Shown: one piece after another, positions 25,270 to 33,543 of the stretch
Layout: the number at the start of each line of letters is the position of its first letter
Position numbering within the stretch: position 1 is the stretch's first letter
Origin: Archaeoglobus sp. UBA234
GTDB lineage: Archaea; Halobacteriota; Archaeoglobi; Archaeoglobales; Archaeoglobaceae
Assembly (NCBI GenBank): GCA_002494625.1
Contig: DACH01000019.1
Location: forward strand, 1-64,000
Length of the DNA stretch: 64,000 nt
Direction: 5' to 3'
Notes under the pieces: generated by a model
What the model was told of the DNA's origin: nothing
Databases searched by the model: none
Seen by the model: only the letters and a program-made list of their open reading frames with translations
Position numbers and translations under genes: made by a program

Positions 25270-25612
25270 CGCCAGACCTCCTGTGGAAATAGCTGACGAC
25301 GATATCCTCAAACCTTTCCATCAATGTATCGAGGATATCCTCAACCATTTTTCTCTTCGCCTCCTCTTTCGATAGAACTGGAGAGTAAACATACTTTATC
25401 CTTTTATCCACCCTCTTTCGCTCTCTCGAGACATAACCATGTTTACAGAGTCTATCGATTGTTACAGCAACGCTTGAAAGGGACACATTCAAATTTTGGG
25501 ATATTTCGGATACTGTAGATTCAGGATTCTCCCAGATAAAGGACATTATTCTTTCCTCAAGGGGTGATAAAAGGCTGAGTTCATCAATCTCCAGTCGCTT
25601 CTTTTTCACCAT
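25256..25612 (-). CDS. BlaI/MecI/CopY family transcriptional repressor
   Basis: This 118-residue protein starts with LLSPLEERIMSFIWENPESTVSEISQNL. It has the winged helix SLSSVAVTIDRLCKHGYVSRERKRVDKRIKYVYSPVLS and a C-terminal dimerisation helix (EEAKRKMVEDILDTLMERFEDIV). There is no Cys-x-Cys metal hook, which bacterial CopY has at its end, so metal sensing would have to come from the partner protease. It is divergent from the SHOCT-copB operon. Two dyads in the shared gap are candidate operators. Confidence 0.87.
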   Translation of the reverse strand: MVKKKRLEIDELSLLSPLEERIMSFIWENPESTVSEISQNLNVSLSSVAVTIDRLCKHGYVSRERKRVDKRIKYVYSPVLSKEEAKRKMVEDILDTLMERFEDIVVSYFHRRSGDDKS

Positions 25613-25635
25613 TCGAGCAATTCTCGGTATGACTT

Positions 25636-25649
25636 GTAAAAAACTTTAC
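25636..25649. promoter_or_regulatory. Dyad GTAAA-N4-TTTAC at the blaI-like promoter
   Basis: A perfect 5-base inverted repeat with 4-base spacer lies 24-37 bases before the repressor ATG (minus strand), over the expected TATA position. This is a suitable place for autorepression. Bound protein is inferred, not shown. Confidence 0.4.
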
Positions 25650-25681
25650 TGTATGAGGTATTGAATGCAGTTTTATATCGG

Positions 25682-25702
25682 CAATGTTTCCTGCTCACAT
25701 TG
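25682..25702. promoter_or_regulatory. Dyad CAATGT-N9-ACATTG between repressor and SHOCT-copB genes
   Basis: A perfect 6-base inverted repeat with a 9-base spacer sits centrally in the divergent region, about 55-75 bases before the SHOCT ATG. TGT/ACA half-sites recall the TACA/TGTA operators of BlaI and CopY, although the orientation is reversed, so the match is only suggestive. Confidence 0.4.
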
Positions 25703-25725
25703 ACTTCCAAAAATTTGGGACAAAG

Positions 25726-25744
25726 GCTAAATACTTTTAAAAAG
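25726..25744 (+). promoter_or_regulatory. AT-rich promoter of the SHOCT-copB operon
   Basis: GCTAAATAC and the following TTTTAAAAAG precede the ATG at 25756 by 12-30 bases with no ribosome site, consistent with a TATA box for a leaderless transcript. Confidence 0.45.
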
Positions 25745-25755
25745 ATATAATCTAT

Positions 25756-26100
25756 ATGGACGGGTTTATGCATCCCTTTGGTGTGTTTGGTTTCCCATTT
25801 TTCGGCTTCGGAATGCTTTTCTGGTGGATAATATTCCTTGTCATAGGGTACCTCGTATATCAGGATGCAAACAAGCGAGGGATGAATGGTTTGCTGTGGT
25901 TCGTTCTTGTAATCCTACCCATGGTTGGAATAATTTTCCTCCTGCTCTACATAGTAATAAGAGAGAGTTCTGGAGCAGCAGGAGTTGCAGGAGTTCAGGG
26001 GAAAGAGAAGACACCCATAGATTTGCTGAAAGAGAGATACGCGAGAGGAGAAATAACGGAAGAGGAATACAAGAGAATGAAAGAGGAGCTTGAGAAGTAA
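25756..26100 (+). CDS. SHOCT-domain membrane protein
   Basis: This 114-residue protein has two hydrophobic helices (GMLFWWIIFLVIGYLVY and LLWFVLVILPMVGIIFLLLYIVI). A linker is followed by a C-terminal SHOCT motif (PIDLLKERYARGEITEEEYKRMKEEL), a short helical oligomerisation motif common at the ends of proteins. The first residues are Phe/Gly/Met-rich. It is the first gene of the operon leading to the copper ATPase (33 bases later). SHOCT membrane proteins often accompany copper and efflux genes; the exact role is unknown. Confidence 0.85.
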   Translation: MDGFMHPFGVFGFPFFGFGMLFWWIIFLVIGYLVYQDANKRGMNGLLWFVLVILPMVGIIFLLLYIVIRESSGAAGVAGVQGKEKTPIDLLKERYARGEITEEEYKRMKEELEK

Positions 26101-26132
26101 GACTGACACCTGAGAACATAAAGGGGATTTAA

Positions 26133-28283
26133 ATGCGAGAAGATGCGCAGGGGGAAATGAATGGGAAAGATACACACGAACATGAAGGGATGCACGGAGA
26201 AAAGAAGAGTATGCATGAAACCATGAGCCACGAAAACATGCACAAGCCCCCCCAGGAAGTCCATACATCCCATGAAGATCATGCTCATACAACCCAGGAT
26301 ACTCACGCAGAGCATACAGGAATGGAGCACAAGGTGCATGTGCATGAACACCACCGTCAAATGCTTGAGGATTTTAAAAAGCGTTTTTTCGTCTCCCTCG
26401 TCATTACGATACCTGTACTGGTTCTATCCCCTGCAATTCAGGAATTTTTTGGGTTCAAATTCGATTTTTTTGCCTCAATATATATCCTTTTTCTGCTATC
26501 ATCCTTCATTTACTTCTATGGTGGCTATCCGTTCCTGAAAGGAATTTACAATGAGATCAAGCAGAAAAATCCCGGAATGATGACACTGATAGCTGTGGCT
26601 ATAAGTGTCGCTTACTTTTACAGCTCTGCAGTTGTTTTCGGTTTAAAAGGTAAATTCTTTTTCTGGGAGCTTTCAACGCTCATTGACATCATGTTGCTGG
26701 GACACTGGATAGAGATGAGGTCTGTTCTCGGGGCTTCAAGGGCATTGGAGGAGCTTGTCAAAATAATGCCATCGGATGCTCATCTCATCAAAAATGGAGA
26801 AGTACTGGATGTCAAGGTTGAAGAGCTGAAAGCTGGAGATATAGTACTGGTAAAACCAGGAGAGAAAATCCCGGTTGATGGGGTGGTTGTAGAAGGAGAG
26901 ACCTTCGTTAATGAGGCTATGCTCACAGGAGAAAGCAAACCAGTCACAAAAAAGACTGGAGATAAGGTTATAGGTGGAGCCATAAACGGCGAAGGTTCAA
27001 TCAAAGTTGAGGTGGAGAAAACAGGAAAAGACACCTACCTCAATCAGGTCATCGAGCTTGTGAGAGAGGCTCAGGAGTCGAAATCAAGAACTCAGGATCT
27101 GGCGAATAAAGCGGCATTCTTCCTCACCGTGGTAGCTCTGACCGTAGGGGCAATCACGCTCTTTGCATGGCTTGCATATGGTAAGGATTTCGTTTTTGCA
27201 ATTGAGAGGGCTGTGACAGTAATGGTTATAGCCTGTCCACATGCTCTCGGACTTGCGATTCCGTTGGTCGTTGCTGTTTCAACATCTCTTGCCGCGAAAT
27301 CCGGATTGCTTATCAGAGAAAGACAGGCTTTTGAGAGGGCAAAAGATTTGCAGGCAGTCATATTCGATAAGACTGGAACACTCACGGAAGGTAAGTTCGG
27401 AGTCACAGATATAGTTGCTCTCGACAGGATGGATGAGAATGAGATTCTGAGGATTTCTGCCTCTCTCGAGAGTAACTCCGAGCATCCAATAGCAAGTAGC
27501 ATTGTGGCAAAGGCAAAGGAGATGGGAATTGAAGTGATGCAGGTTGATGGATTCAGAGCAATTCCTGGAAAAGGAGTCGAAGGGACAGTGGATGGTAGAA
27601 AGTTTATGATTGTAAGTCCGGGATATCTGAGAGAGAACAACATCTCCATTGAAAGTGAGGATGTGGAAAGATTAAAACAGCAGGGAAAGACTGTTGTTTT
27701 TCTACTTGAAAATAGTAAGCCGGTTGGAGTGGTTGCTCTTGCAGACATTGTAAGGAAAGAGTCAAGGGAAGCTATAGAGCGGCTGAAGAGTATGGGGATC
27801 AAGTGTATGATGCTTACCGGAGATAACAGGTATGTTGCCAAGTGGGTGGCTGAGGAACTCGGCTTAGATGACTACTTCGCAGAGGTTCTTCCACACGAGA
27901 AGGCTGAAAAGATCAAAGAGGTTCAGAGAGAATACATAACTGCAATGGTGGGCGATGGTGTTAACGATGCTCCGGCTTTAGCCCAGGCGGATGTCGGTAT
28001 TGCAATCGGAGCTGGAACGGATGTTGCCGTAGAGACAGCAGATATAGTTCTTGTAAGGAATGATCCGAGAGATGTTGCAGATGTGGTCCAGCTCTCTAAG
28101 AAAACCTATTCAAAGATGTTTCAGAACCTGCTCTGGGCTACCGGATACAACTCCTTTGCCATACCTCTCGCAGCGGGGATAATGTACGGATATGGCATCC
28201 TCCTCACACCCGCTATTGGGGCAGCGCTTATGAGCTTAAGCACAGTTATAGTGGCGATAAACGCGAGATTGCTGAGGGTATGA
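26133..28283 (+). CDS. copB: CopB-type copper-transporting P1B ATPase
   Basis: The protein has 716 residues. The first 85 form a cytoplasmic metal-binding stretch rich in His and Met (EHEGMHGEKKSMHETMSHENMH, and similar). The transmembrane metal site is CPH (VIACPHALGLAIPL near residue 368), as in the A. fulgidus CopB that exports Cu2+ in preference to Cu+. P-type hallmarks are all present: TGES, phosphorylation site DKTGT (near 411), the HP dipeptide in SNSEHPIASSI, TGDN and VGDGVNDAPAL. It is full length and should be active. It lies under the probable control of the divergent BlaI-like repressor. Confidence 0.95.
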   Translation: MREDAQGEMNGKDTHEHEGMHGEKKSMHETMSHENMHKPPQEVHTSHEDHAHTTQDTHAEHTGMEHKVHVHEHHRQMLEDFKKRFFVSLVITIPVLVLSPAIQEFFGFKFDFFASIYILFLLSSFIYFYGGYPFLKGIYNEIKQKNPGMMTLIAVAISVAYFYSSAVVFGLKGKFFFWELSTLIDIMLLGHWIEMRSVLGASRALEELVKIMPSDAHLIKNGEVLDVKVEELKAGDIVLVKPGEKIPVDGVVVEGETFVNEAMLTGESKPVTKKTGDKVIGGAINGEGSIKVEVEKTGKDTYLNQVIELVREAQESKSRTQDLANKAAFFLTVVALTVGAITLFAWLAYGKDFVFAIERAVTVMVIACPHALGLAIPLVVAVSTSLAAKSGLLIRERQAFERAKDLQAVIFDKTGTLTEGKFGVTDIVALDRMDENEILRISASLESNSEHPIASSIVAKAKEMGIEVMQVDGFRAIPGKGVEGTVDGRKFMIVSPGYLRENNISIESEDVERLKQQGKTVVFLLENSKPVGVVALADIVRKESREAIERLKSMGIKCMMLTGDNRYVAKWVAEELGLDDYFAEVLPHEKAEKIKEVQREYITAMVGDGVNDAPALAQADVGIAIGAGTDVAVETADIVLVRNDPRDVADVVQLSKKTYSKMFQNLLWATGYNSFAIPLAAGIMYGYGILLTPAIGAALMSLSTVIVAINARLLRV

Positions 28284-28284
28284 G

Positions 28285-28659
28285 ATGGGTAAAGAAATAG
28301 CCACGGGCAAAGAGAGAGTTCTGGAGATCAGGCTTCTTTACTTCCGTGGCTGTCCTCACTTTGAGGATACGCTAAATCTGCTGAGAGATGTCATGAAAGA
28401 ACTGGGGGTGAAGGGGGACATTGAACTGGTTGAAATAAGAGGTCAGGAAGACGCTGAAAAATACAACTTTTTTGGATCGCCATCAATTCAGATAAATGGT
28501 GTGGATATTGAGAGAACAACAGGAAAACCATTCTTCGGATGCAGAGTATATACTGATGAAGAGGGTAATAAAAAGGGGTTGCCACCGAGAAGTTTGTTGA
28601 TGAGAGCGTTGAGGAGTGCAATCACAAAAAGCAACACTTCTTCAAAATTTAAAATCTAA
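28285..28659 (+). CDS. Thioredoxin-fold protein (DUF2703/alkylmercury-lyase-like)
   Basis: This 124-residue protein has strand EIRLLYFRGCPHFEDTLNLLRDVM with the active-site-like CPHF. The thioredoxin cis-Pro region is in FFGSPSIQINGVDIE, followed by FGCRVYTDEEGN and PPRSLLMRAL. Similar proteins are commonly mis-named alkylmercury lyase; the MerB catalytic cysteine set is not complete here. It begins one base after the copB stop, so it is coexpressed and may pass copper or maintain thiols. The role is inferred from fold and context. Confidence 0.75.
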   Translation: MGKEIATGKERVLEIRLLYFRGCPHFEDTLNLLRDVMKELGVKGDIELVEIRGQEDAEKYNFFGSPSIQINGVDIERTTGKPFFGCRVYTDEEGNKKGLPPRSLLMRALRSAITKSNTSSKFKI

Positions 28660-28690
28660 ACTATTTTAAATATCTGGGAATACTCTGTTT

Positions 28691-29551
28691 ATGGTACAGA
28701 TAGTGAAACTGAGTGAACATGTCTATGTTGTTCTCGGAGAAAAAGGTGGCAAATATCCTTTCTCAAACTGCATTTATATAAAGGGATCGAAAAGCTGCTT
28801 AATCGATTCAGGAGCTGGAAAAATCTGTATCGATTTGAAACCTGAATATATAATAAATTCCCACTGGCACGAAGACCATATCGGCTATAACCATCAGAGC
28901 TCTACAATTCTGGCGCATGAAGATGATGCGGATGCGATAAAATCCATGACAGAATTTGAAAAACGCTACTCTCTCCCAAATACCGAAATATTCACTGCCG
29001 GAAGAACTATCCCCTCAAGAGTGGATGAAACATTCGGAAATGGGGATTCATTCGAATTTGGGAGAGTAAAGGTTACCGCCATCCATACTCCCGGTCATTC
29101 AGCTGGACACTGCTGCTTTTTGATCGGTGAAGGTAATTTCAGAGGGGTTTTTCTTGCAGATATCGATCTAACAAGATTTGGACCATGGTATGGGTGCTTG
29201 GATTGCAGTGTCTCTGACTTCAAAAAATCTATAGACAGTATGATGAAGCTGATTGAATCCGAGGATATAGATATTGCAGTTTCAGGACATAAACCACCTC
29301 AAGAGGGGAGAGATAACATACTCTCCCAGCTCAGGGTATTCGGAGATAAGCTAATCGAAAGAGAGGAGAGGATCCTGAGACTGCTGAAAAACCTCGAACT
29401 GGATGACCTGATCGGCAGAGGTATTTTTTACCAAAAACTGCCTGAACCTGTTGAGATTTTCAGTCAGTTCGAGAGGATCATGATTGAGAAACACTTAGAG
29501 AGCCTGGAAAGTGCAGGATTGCCCAGAAAGTCACCAAAGGTATCTAAATAG
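28691..29551 (+). CDS. MBL-fold metallohydrolase (paralogue of the 14.2-kb gene)
   Basis: The protein has 286 residues. The metal site is INSHWHEDHIGY (HxHxDH), then His in IHTPGHSAGHCCFL, Asp in VFLADIDLTRFGPWYG and His in AVSGHKPP. The FGPWYG segment, KKSI helix and the C-terminal EKHLESL end match the minus-strand gene at 14.2 kb. It follows the copper operon with a 31-base gap. The substrate is unknown. Confidence 0.87.
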   Translation: MVQIVKLSEHVYVVLGEKGGKYPFSNCIYIKGSKSCLIDSGAGKICIDLKPEYIINSHWHEDHIGYNHQSSTILAHEDDADAIKSMTEFEKRYSLPNTEIFTAGRTIPSRVDETFGNGDSFEFGRVKVTAIHTPGHSAGHCCFLIGEGNFRGVFLADIDLTRFGPWYGCLDCSVSDFKKSIDSMMKLIESEDIDIAVSGHKPPQEGRDNILSQLRVFGDKLIEREERILRLLKNLELDDLIGRGIFYQKLPEPVEIFSQFERIMIEKHLESLESAGLPRKSPKVSK

Positions 29552-29629
29552 TCATTCGAGCAAAAACACAAAACATGAAACTTTCTCAGTTTCGGAAGGT
29601 TTTTCTTTCCAGTACAGTTCCCTCTAATC

Positions 29630-30496
29630 ATGGAGAACCTCATGGAGAATCTTTGCGAAAAAAGTTCAAAAATTTTGATTACCGACAACCACATGCATTT
29701 ATATAATAATCTCCGATTAAAAGCACTAAAACAGTTTAAAAATGCTGGAGGCACTCATGTTTTTCTCGTGTCACTTTTAAGCACACACTATGATCTAACA
29801 CCCTTAAAAGGCAGTGATTTCAGAGAGATATTCGATTACCACCTCAAACTCGTCAGTCAGGCAAATGAAATAGTCAGAGCCTTTCCGGTTCTGGCAGTCC
29901 ATCCGGCAGAGATTACTATCCTCGGAGAAAAACTGGGATACGAAAAAGCATCAAGAATCATGATGGATGCACTCGAGTTGGCTGGAAAGTATGTTGAGGA
30001 GGGAAAGGCTGTTGCAATAAAAAGTGGAAGACCACACTACAGAGTTGCGAGAGAGGTATGGAATCTCAGCAACAGAATAATGGAGCATGCTTTCTCAGTT
30101 GCAAGAGATGTTGGCTGTGCAGTGCAGATTCATACCGAGAGTTACAGCTACAGAGGGATGGAGGAAATTGCTGAAATAGCAAGAAAAGCCGGTTTAAATC
30201 CCGAAAAGGTTGTAAAGCACTTTTCACCTCCTGCAGTAAAGGAGTTCGAGAAGATAGGTTTGTTTCCGTCTGTTATCGCCGGGAATGATAATGTAATCAT
30301 CGCAGCGAAAGAGGGGAGAAGATTTTTGGTGGAGACAGACTATATTGATGACATCAAAAGACCCGGAGCCATTCTCGGACCGAAAACGGTGCCAAGAAGA
30401 GTTAGAGAGCTTTATGAAATGGGTTATGAGGACATCGCATACAAAATATGTGTGGAGAATGTGGAAAAGGTGTATGGTGTTGAGATCTCTGTTTGA
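29630..30496 (+). CDS. TatD-related metal-dependent hydrolase
   Basis: The protein has 288 residues. TIM-barrel amidohydrolase motifs of the archaeal TatD-like group are visible: the N-terminal ITDNHMHLYN, VLAVHPAEI, the metal-binding VQIHTESYSY, VVKHFSPPAV and FLVETDYIDD. The family includes 3'-5' nucleases, but archaeal members are little studied. The start may be M1 (29630) or the Met four codons later; neither has a ribosome site. Confidence 0.85.
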   Translation: MENLMENLCEKSSKILITDNHMHLYNNLRLKALKQFKNAGGTHVFLVSLLSTHYDLTPLKGSDFREIFDYHLKLVSQANEIVRAFPVLAVHPAEITILGEKLGYEKASRIMMDALELAGKYVEEGKAVAIKSGRPHYRVAREVWNLSNRIMEHAFSVARDVGCAVQIHTESYSYRGMEEIAEIARKAGLNPEKVVKHFSPPAVKEFEKIGLFPSVIAGNDNVIIAAKEGRRFLVETDYIDDIKRPGAILGPKTVPRRVRELYEMGYEDIAYKICVENVEKVYGVEISV

Positions 30497-30598
30497 GGTG
30501 GTTCAGTCCCAACAAGGTTGCTACTGAATATAACCACAAACGAGTGCCATACAGGATATAACTGGTTGAAACAGACTAAATTAATAAAGAAATAAAAA

Positions 30599-31336
30599 TC
30601 AATAGACCTCTTCTTCAGCGTGAACCACAATCCCTTTGTCGGTAATTTCGAATGGGTGAATCTTCTTGCTGTGGTTGCTCCCTCTCATCTTGAATATCTC
30701 TATCCCCCTAAGCCTCACATTCTCGCTCTTGGTGTAGTAGAGAACTATGTTGCCCTCCACTATGAAGTTCTCCACTCCGAATCTGCTTATCTGATCTCCA
30801 GTCGTGCTGAGAACTTCACAGGTAAACAGTGATGTTAAACCAAGAATTTCCATTGTTGTTGAGATTTTCAGAAGCTCTATTCTGAATTTTGGTATGTCAT
30901 TGACGGCAAAACCTATGGATGTTGTGGAGTCAAGCACAGCTCTTCTAGCTCCGATTTCATCCTGTATGTTTATGATCTGGTCTATTAGAGAGCGAGTGTC
31001 AAAGGGTCTGACATCGATGTACTTCTCATCACTTGGCAGACCTATTTTTGTCGATGTTGCGTCAAGAATTGCAAGCATATTCTCGTCTTCATATTTTTCC
31101 ATGTCCCATCCAAAAGTGGAAAAATGTTCCCTGATGTGCTGTGGACGCTCTTCTGTGGCCACCATTATTCCTGGTTCGTTGAACATCTCTATTCCATTGA
31201 TGAGGTATTGAACTGCAAAGATTGTTTTTCCAGAACCTGAAGGACCTGAAACAAGGTAACTCCTATCTCTGAGTAAACCACCATAACAAATCTCATCAAA
31301 TCCTGGAATTCCAGTGGGAATCTTCTCGAGAACCAT
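30599..31336 (-). CDS. KaiC-like RecA-superfamily ATPase
   Basis: This 245-residue single KaiC domain opens with LEKIPTGIPGFDEICYGGLLRDRSYLVSGPSGSGKT (Walker A at 31-38). It continues with VATEERPQHI (catalytic Glu pair) and Walker B-like RRAVLDSTTSIGF. The end, KMRGSNHSKKIHPFEITDKGI, is the usual KaiC/RadA-like tail. Archaeal single-domain KaiC proteins are signalling ATPases, often tied to motility or kinase partners. No partner is adjacent here. Confidence 0.9.
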   Translation of the reverse strand: MVLEKIPTGIPGFDEICYGGLLRDRSYLVSGPSGSGKTIFAVQYLINGIEMFNEPGIMVATEERPQHIREHFSTFGWDMEKYEDENMLAILDATSTKIGLPSDEKYIDVRPFDTRSLIDQIINIQDEIGARRAVLDSTTSIGFAVNDIPKFRIELLKISTTMEILGLTSLFTCEVLSTTGDQISRFGVENFIVEGNIVLYYTKSENVRLRGIEIFKMRGSNHSKKIHPFEITDKGIVVHAEEEVY

Positions 31337-31476
31337 TTATTTTCACGCTCCCGATTTTATTTAATCCATCCACAATATAAATCTTTCCCATCATTATTAT
31401 GCTGGTTATATGGTATCAATCACTATCACCAGCCATATTGCTCGAAAAACAAAAAGGTTTATTTCATAGCCAAATT

Positions 31477-32352
31477 ATGCAGAGTGTGGTAATAGAAAAA
31501 GAGTTCTCTAAAGGGGAAACCCCATCTAAGATAAAACTGATTGCTCTTCTTGCTGTGGCTGTGACTGCTGTTTCTCTAGCTGCAATCCTTGCAGTCCTTG
31601 CATCTGCTCCAGGAACGGTAACCGCTTTCTGGAGGCTCCTTTTCTCTCTTAGCTTTATCTTTGTCTTAAAGCCAGATCTAAAACTTCCTGAGAGAAAAAG
31701 CATATTTTTTCCGGCTGTTGCCGGATTAGCTCTTGGAATCCACTTTGCATCATGGATAGAGTCGCTTTTCTATGCATCCGTTGCTGTCAGCACAACAATT
31801 GTGTGTACACATGCTCTTTTTTCTGGTTTTTTTTCCTCAATATTTGGTGAAAGACCAAGAAAATCTCAGGTTGCAGGAACTGTTATAGCGTTAACTGGAG
31901 TTTACTTTCTGAGTGGGGCTGACCCATCTTCAAGTCCATATGGAGTCTCTCTAGCACTTATTGGAGCTGTTGCCGGTGGTGTTTATTTTACGGCTGGAAG
32001 GTTTGTTGGAGAGAGGATGCAGTTCAACACATACATCTTTCTAACATACTCTTTCGCGACAATCACCGCTCTTTTTATTGCTCTAATCAAAGGATACGAT
32101 CTCTTCAACTATCCTGCAGAAACATGGGTTTATTTTCTCCTTCTTGCCCTCATCCCGATGAGCGTGGGACATACTCTTCTGAACTACATACTCAGGTATA
32201 TGCGAGCTCTTTCCGTTACGACGGGAGTTCTCGGTGAGGCAGTAGGAGCATCAATTTTAGCCTATTTGATTCTTGGACAGCTTCTTCCTGGAGAGGTGTA
32301 TATTTACATGCTCGTTGTTCTGTTCGGTATTGGGATCGTGCTGAGGGAATAG
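31477..32352 (+). CDS. EamA/DMT-family transporter
   Basis: This 291-residue protein has ten hydrophobic helices in two EamA repeats, the usual build of drug/metabolite and amino acid exporters. Typical segments are APGTVTAFWRLLFSLSFIF, then VAVSTTIVCTHALFSG, and the second repeat LLALIPMSVGHTLLNYILRYM. An in-frame ATG at 31399 would add 26 residues that look non-coding. I prefer ATG 31477, although neither has a ribosome site. The substrate is unknown. Confidence 0.8.
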   Translation: MQSVVIEKEFSKGETPSKIKLIALLAVAVTAVSLAAILAVLASAPGTVTAFWRLLFSLSFIFVLKPDLKLPERKSIFFPAVAGLALGIHFASWIESLFYASVAVSTTIVCTHALFSGFFSSIFGERPRKSQVAGTVIALTGVYFLSGADPSSSPYGVSLALIGAVAGGVYFTAGRFVGERMQFNTYIFLTYSFATITALFIALIKGYDLFNYPAETWVYFLLLALIPMSVGHTLLNYILRYMRALSVTTGVLGEAVGASILAYLILGQLLPGEVYIYMLVVLFGIGIVLRE

Positions 32353-32427
32353 CTTGAGATAAGTGATTGCTTTTACTCCCGAGCATAAAACCGAAACTTT
32401 AAATTTTGTTCTGATAAACTTGCTCTC

Positions 32428-33543
32428 ATGACTGAAAAAGTAACAGCTAGCATAATAAAGGCTGATGTTGGTGGACTTCCCGGGCATGTGCTCGTTCCTG
32501 AAGAAATTCTCGAGGTTGCGAGGAGAAACCTGCAGGAAGCAAAGGAGAGTGGAGAGATAATCGATTTTAGAGTTTTCAATGCTGGTGATGATCTTGATCT
32601 TGTGATGACCCACAGAGAGGGGGTTGATAGTGAGAAGATACACAAACTTGCCTGGGAGACTTTTGAAAAAGCCACAGAGAAAGCAAAAGAGCTTAAACTA
32701 TATGGAGCGGGACAAGATTTGCTTGCAGACGCATTCTCAGGAAATGTAAGGGGAATGGGACCTGGAGTGGCTGAGATGGAGTTTACTGAAAGAAAAGCTG
32801 AGCCCCTTCTGGCATTTCTTATGGATAAAACTGAGCCTGGTGCCTTCAATCTTCCGATTTTCAGAATATTTGCTGATCCATTTAATACCGCAGGACTTGT
32901 AATCGACCCATCACTTCACAGCGGCTTTGTATTCGAAATATGGGATATTATGGAGAGCAGGAGAGTATTCATGAAGACTCCAGAGGAAATGTACGATATT
33001 CTCGCATTGATAGGTGGAAAGAGCAGATTTGTCATAAAGAGGGTGTATCCAAAAGAGGGTGGAAAGCTACCTGCTGATGAACCCGTTGCGGTCATCAGCA
33101 CTGAAAAGTTATATAAGATAGCTGGAGAGTATGTGGGCAAGGATGACCCCGTGGCTCTTGTCAGAGCACAGAGCGGTTTACCTGCTGTTGGAGAAGTTAT
33201 AGAAGCTTTTGCCTTTCCGCATCTGGTAAGTGGATGGATGAGGGGAAGCCATAATGGACCATTGATGCCTGTGCCATTCAGATATAGTAAATGCACAAGA
33301 TTTGACGGGCCTCCGAGAGTAATCGGAGCAGGATTCCAGCTCGCAAATGGGGTGCTTGTAGGCCCGGTAGATCTGTTTGATGATCCGGCTTTTGATCTGA
33401 CAAGGCAAAAGGCAATGGATGTAGCCGATTATATAAGAAGACATGGACCTTTTGAGCCACACAGGCTCCCGGGAGAGGATATGGAATACACTACACTTCC
33501 CAAAGTTATGGATAAACTCAAAACAAGGTTTGAGGAGGTTTAA
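32428..33543 (+). CDS. fbp: Fructose-1,6-bisphosphate aldolase/phosphatase (bifunctional, archaeal type V)
   Basis: The 371-residue enzyme makes fructose-6-phosphate from triose phosphates, ensuring one-way gluconeogenesis. The N-terminal metal-binding start is ASIIKADVGGLPGH, followed by NAGDDLDLVMTH. The aldolase Schiff-base region is YVGKDDPVAL (Y235 and K238), with late RRHGPFEPHRLPGEDMEYT. It is full length. Its 3' end overlaps the convergent DHH gene by 26 bases. Confidence 0.95.
   Translation: MTEKVTASIIKADVGGLPGHVLVPEEILEVARRNLQEAKESGEIIDFRVFNAGDDLDLVMTHREGVDSEKIHKLAWETFEKATEKAKELKLYGAGQDLLADAFSGNVRGMGPGVAEMEFTERKAEPLLAFLMDKTEPGAFNLPIFRIFADPFNTAGLVIDPSLHSGFVFEIWDIMESRRVFMKTPEEMYDILALIGGKSRFVIKRVYPKEGGKLPADEPVAVISTEKLYKIAGEYVGKDDPVALVRAQSGLPAVGEVIEAFAFPHLVSGWMRGSHNGPLMPVPFRYSKCTRFDGPPRVIGAGFQLANGVLVGPVDLFDDPAFDLTRQKAMDVADYIRRHGPFEPHRLPGEDMEYTTLPKVMDKLKTRFEEV

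Noticed and set aside
27092..27841. Long minus-strand open frame (249 codons) inside the CopB gene
   Set aside because: It is a shadow of the strongly conserved plus-strand ATPase and gives a Ser/Thr-rich, family-less protein.
31399..31476. 26-codon N-terminal extension of the EamA transporter
   Set aside because: The sequence looks non-coding and precedes a better ATG at 31477; the transporter repeat begins after it.
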